7,407 bases of DNA from Bifidobacteriaceae bacterium (GTDB lineage: Bacteria > Actinomycetota > Actinomycetes > Actinomycetales > WQXJ01). The stretch covers positions 1 to 7,407 of the forward strand of contig JAITKC010000239.1 in NCBI GenBank assembly GCA_031278665.1, written 5' to 3'. The translations under genes were made by a program, and so were the position numbers. Below the pieces are notes generated by a model. That model was not told the origin of the DNA. It did not search any database and was given only the letters and a program-made list of their open reading frames with translations. Below are positions 6,016 to 7,407 of the stretch, one piece after another (positions within the stretch are counted from its first letter, which is position 1; every line of letters starts with the position of its first letter).

Positions 6016-7401
6016 TTACGCCCCGGGGTCGGCTCGGCCGGCCGTCAGGCCGGGAATCCAATCGGTCCCGGCCAACGGCCGACGGGTCATGGCGGCTGCC
6101 TCGATCGTCAAGGCCACCAGATCCTCCGGCTCCAGGCGCAGCAGATGGGCCTTGCCGCAGGCCCTGGCTATGATTTGAGCTTCCATTGTCATCACCCTGA
6201 GCAGATTAGCAAGCCGGCGCCCGGCTGCGACCGGGTCCAGGCGTTTGGCGAGTTCCGGATCTTGGGTGGTTATGCCGGCCGGGTCGCGTCCGGCCTGCCA
6301 GTCGTCGTAATAGCCGGCCGCCGAACCGATCTTGCGGTACTCGTCCTCAAGGGCCGGATCGTTGTCGCCCAGCGCGATCAACGCGGCCGTGCCGATTGAA
6401 ACCGCGTCGGCGCCCAGGGCCAGCGCCTTGGCGACGTCGGCGCCTGACCGGATCCCGCCCGACACGATTAACTGGACTTCGCGATGCAGTCCGGCCTCTT
6501 GTAGGGCGTCGACGGCCTGGGGGATGGCAGCCAGCGTCGGAATGCCGACGTGTTCGATGAAAACCTCCTGGGTGGCGGCGGTTCCGCCCTGCATGCCGTC
6601 CAGCACTATCGCGTCGGCGCCGGCTTTGATCGCCAAGGCGACGTCGTAATAGGGCCGCGAGGCGCCGATCTTGACATAGATCGGCTTTTCCCAGTCGGTG
6701 ATCTCGCGCAGTTCGGTGATCTTGATGCGCAGGTCGTCCGGTCCGGTCCCGTCGGGGTGGCGGCAGGCCGCGCGCTGGTCGATCCCGAGCGGCAGCGTCC
6801 GCCGGGCCGCCACCCGCTCGGTGATCTTCTGCCCCAGCAACCTGCCGCCGCCGCCGGGTGTGGCGCCTTGGCCCAGGACCACCTCGACGGCGTCGGCCAG
6901 GCGCAGATGTTTGGGGTTCATGCCGTAGCGCGACGGCAGATATTGATAGACCAGGGTCTTCGAGTGGCCGCGTTCCTCCATCGTCATGCCGCCGTCGCCG
7001 GTGGTGGTCGAGGTGCCGACCTCGCTGGCGCCCCGCCCGAGCGCCTCTTTGGCCTGTCCGGACAGCGACCCGAAGCTCATCCCGGCGATCGTCACCGGCG
7101 TCGCCAGGTGGAGCGGCCGTTTGGCGAACCGGCCGCCGATGACGACGTCGGTGTCGCAGCGCTCGCGGTAGCCCTCGAGCGGGTAGCGGGACATCGAGGC
7201 GCCAAGGAACAGCAGGTCGTCGAAATGCGGCAGTTTGCGTTTGGCGCCGCCGCCGCGGATGTCGTAGAGACCGGTTTGGGCGGCCTGGCGGATCGCGGCG
7301 ATAGTGGTCCGGTCGAAGGTTGCGTTTTCGCGCAGTCCCAGCCCGGCCGGGTCGGCGGGGCCGGCGGCGCCAGTTGGCGCCGGGTTCGCGGTCGCGGTCA
7401 T
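6016..7401 (-). CDS. FMN-binding glutamate synthase-family protein (GlxD / N-methylglutamate synthase subunit C-like)
   Basis: The 461-residue protein is a stand-alone version of the FMN barrel of glutamate synthase. Typical segments are LPHFDDLLFLGASMSRYPLE (57-76), TPVTIAGMSFGSLSGQAKEA (101-120), GTSTTTGDGGMT (129-140), DGMQGGTAATQ (268-278), VSGGIRSGADVAKALALGAD (313-332) and GITTQDPEL (376-384), closing with PLAGTDWIPG. In methylotrophs this family (MgsC) works with a glutamine-amidotransferase-like and a GXGXG subunit to convert methylamine plus glutamate into N-methylglutamate; rhizobial GlxD is related. It has only three scattered cysteines (C82, C213, C415), so the [3Fe-4S] cluster of true glutamate synthase is absent. 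ATG 7401 follows directly on the edge: only six upstream bases are visible, the frame is still open there, and no ribosome binding site can be checked. The first 20 residues are low-complexity. The next gene follows after 6 bases. The family is sure; the exact reaction is not. Confidence 0.88.
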   Translation of the reverse strand: MTATANPAPTGAAGPADPAGLGLRENATFDRTTIAAIRQAAQTGLYDIRGGGAKRKLPHFDDLLFLGASMSRYPLEGYRERCDTDVVIGGRFAKRPLHLATPVTIAGMSFGSLSGQAKEALGRGASEVGTSTTTGDGGMTMEERGHSKTLVYQYLPSRYGMNPKHLRLADAVEVVLGQGATPGGGGRLLGQKITERVAARRTLPLGIDQRAACRHPDGTGPDDLRIKITELREITDWEKPIYVKIGASRPYYDVALAIKAGADAIVLDGMQGGTAATQEVFIEHVGIPTLAAIPQAVDALQEAGLHREVQLIVSGGIRSGADVAKALALGADAVSIGTAALIALGDNDPALEDEYRKIGSAAGYYDDWQAGRDPAGITTQDPELAKRLDPVAAGRRLANLLRVMTMEAQIIARACGKAHLLRLEPEDLVALTIEAAAMTRRPLAGTDWIPGLTAGRADPGA

Positions 7402-7407
7402 TTTGTG

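Noticed and set aside
5030..6061. Minus-strand frame of about 343 codons overlapping the membrane part of the iron-sulfur gene
   Set aside because: Same-strand shifted shadow of the real gene, Arg/Gly-rich, and it starts inside the end of the upstream gene without a ribosome binding site.
1..7407. CRISPR array, tRNA/rRNA genes, insertion sequences, or phage parts
   Set aside because: No regularly spaced repeats, no tRNA-like cloverleaf, and no transposase or integrase frames were found on either strand; nearly all bases are explained by the seven genes.

Overview
The window looks like a piece of chromosome from a high-GC Gram-positive bacterium (Actinomycetota, order not assignable). The reasons are the very GC-rich sequence, the GTG starts and tight 4-base gene overlaps, and the actinobacterial look of the electron transfer flavoprotein (ETF) genes and of the ETF-quinone reductase, which resembles mycobacterial Rv0338c/EtfD. 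All family assignments come from recognising protein motifs by eye; no database search was run.

Layout: two plus-strand genes occupy the left end, the 3' end of a GH51-type alpha-L-arabinofuranosidase (2-325) and a small SNARE-associated/VTT-like (YqaA-type) membrane protein (352-885). They converge on a block of five minus-strand genes that fills the rest (940-7401). A strong GC-rich hairpin (902-930) sits in the 54-base convergent gap and probably terminates transcription from both sides.

The minus-strand block, in transcription order, is: an FMN-binding glutamate-synthase-like protein of the GlxD/MgsC type (7401-6016); a membrane-anchored iron-sulfur protein with two [4Fe-4S] ferredoxin motifs and two CCG domains, DgcB/EtfD type (6009-3910); EtfB (3913-3134); EtfA (3122-2259); and an FAD-dependent amine/amino-acid dehydrogenase of the DAO superfamily (2247-940, or from GTG 2262). 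Gaps are 6 bases, -4, 11 and -4 (or +11), so this is almost certainly one polycistronic, translationally coupled operon. Its promoter and first genes lie beyond the right edge.

Working model (inference): the DAO-family enzyme oxidises a C-N bond, probably of an N-methylated amine or amino acid. Electrons pass to a dedicated EtfAB, then through the iron-sulfur and CCG clusters of the membrane protein to menaquinone. The GlxD/MgsC-like protein, known as one subunit of N-methylglutamate synthase, suggests the substrate may be made or recycled through N-methylglutamate, or a related glutamate-linked transfer. The matching glutamine-amidotransferase-like and GXGXG subunits would be expected just beyond base 7407. 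No RNA genes, CRISPR arrays, insertion sequences or attachment sites were seen, and no gene-free stretch exceeds 60 bases.
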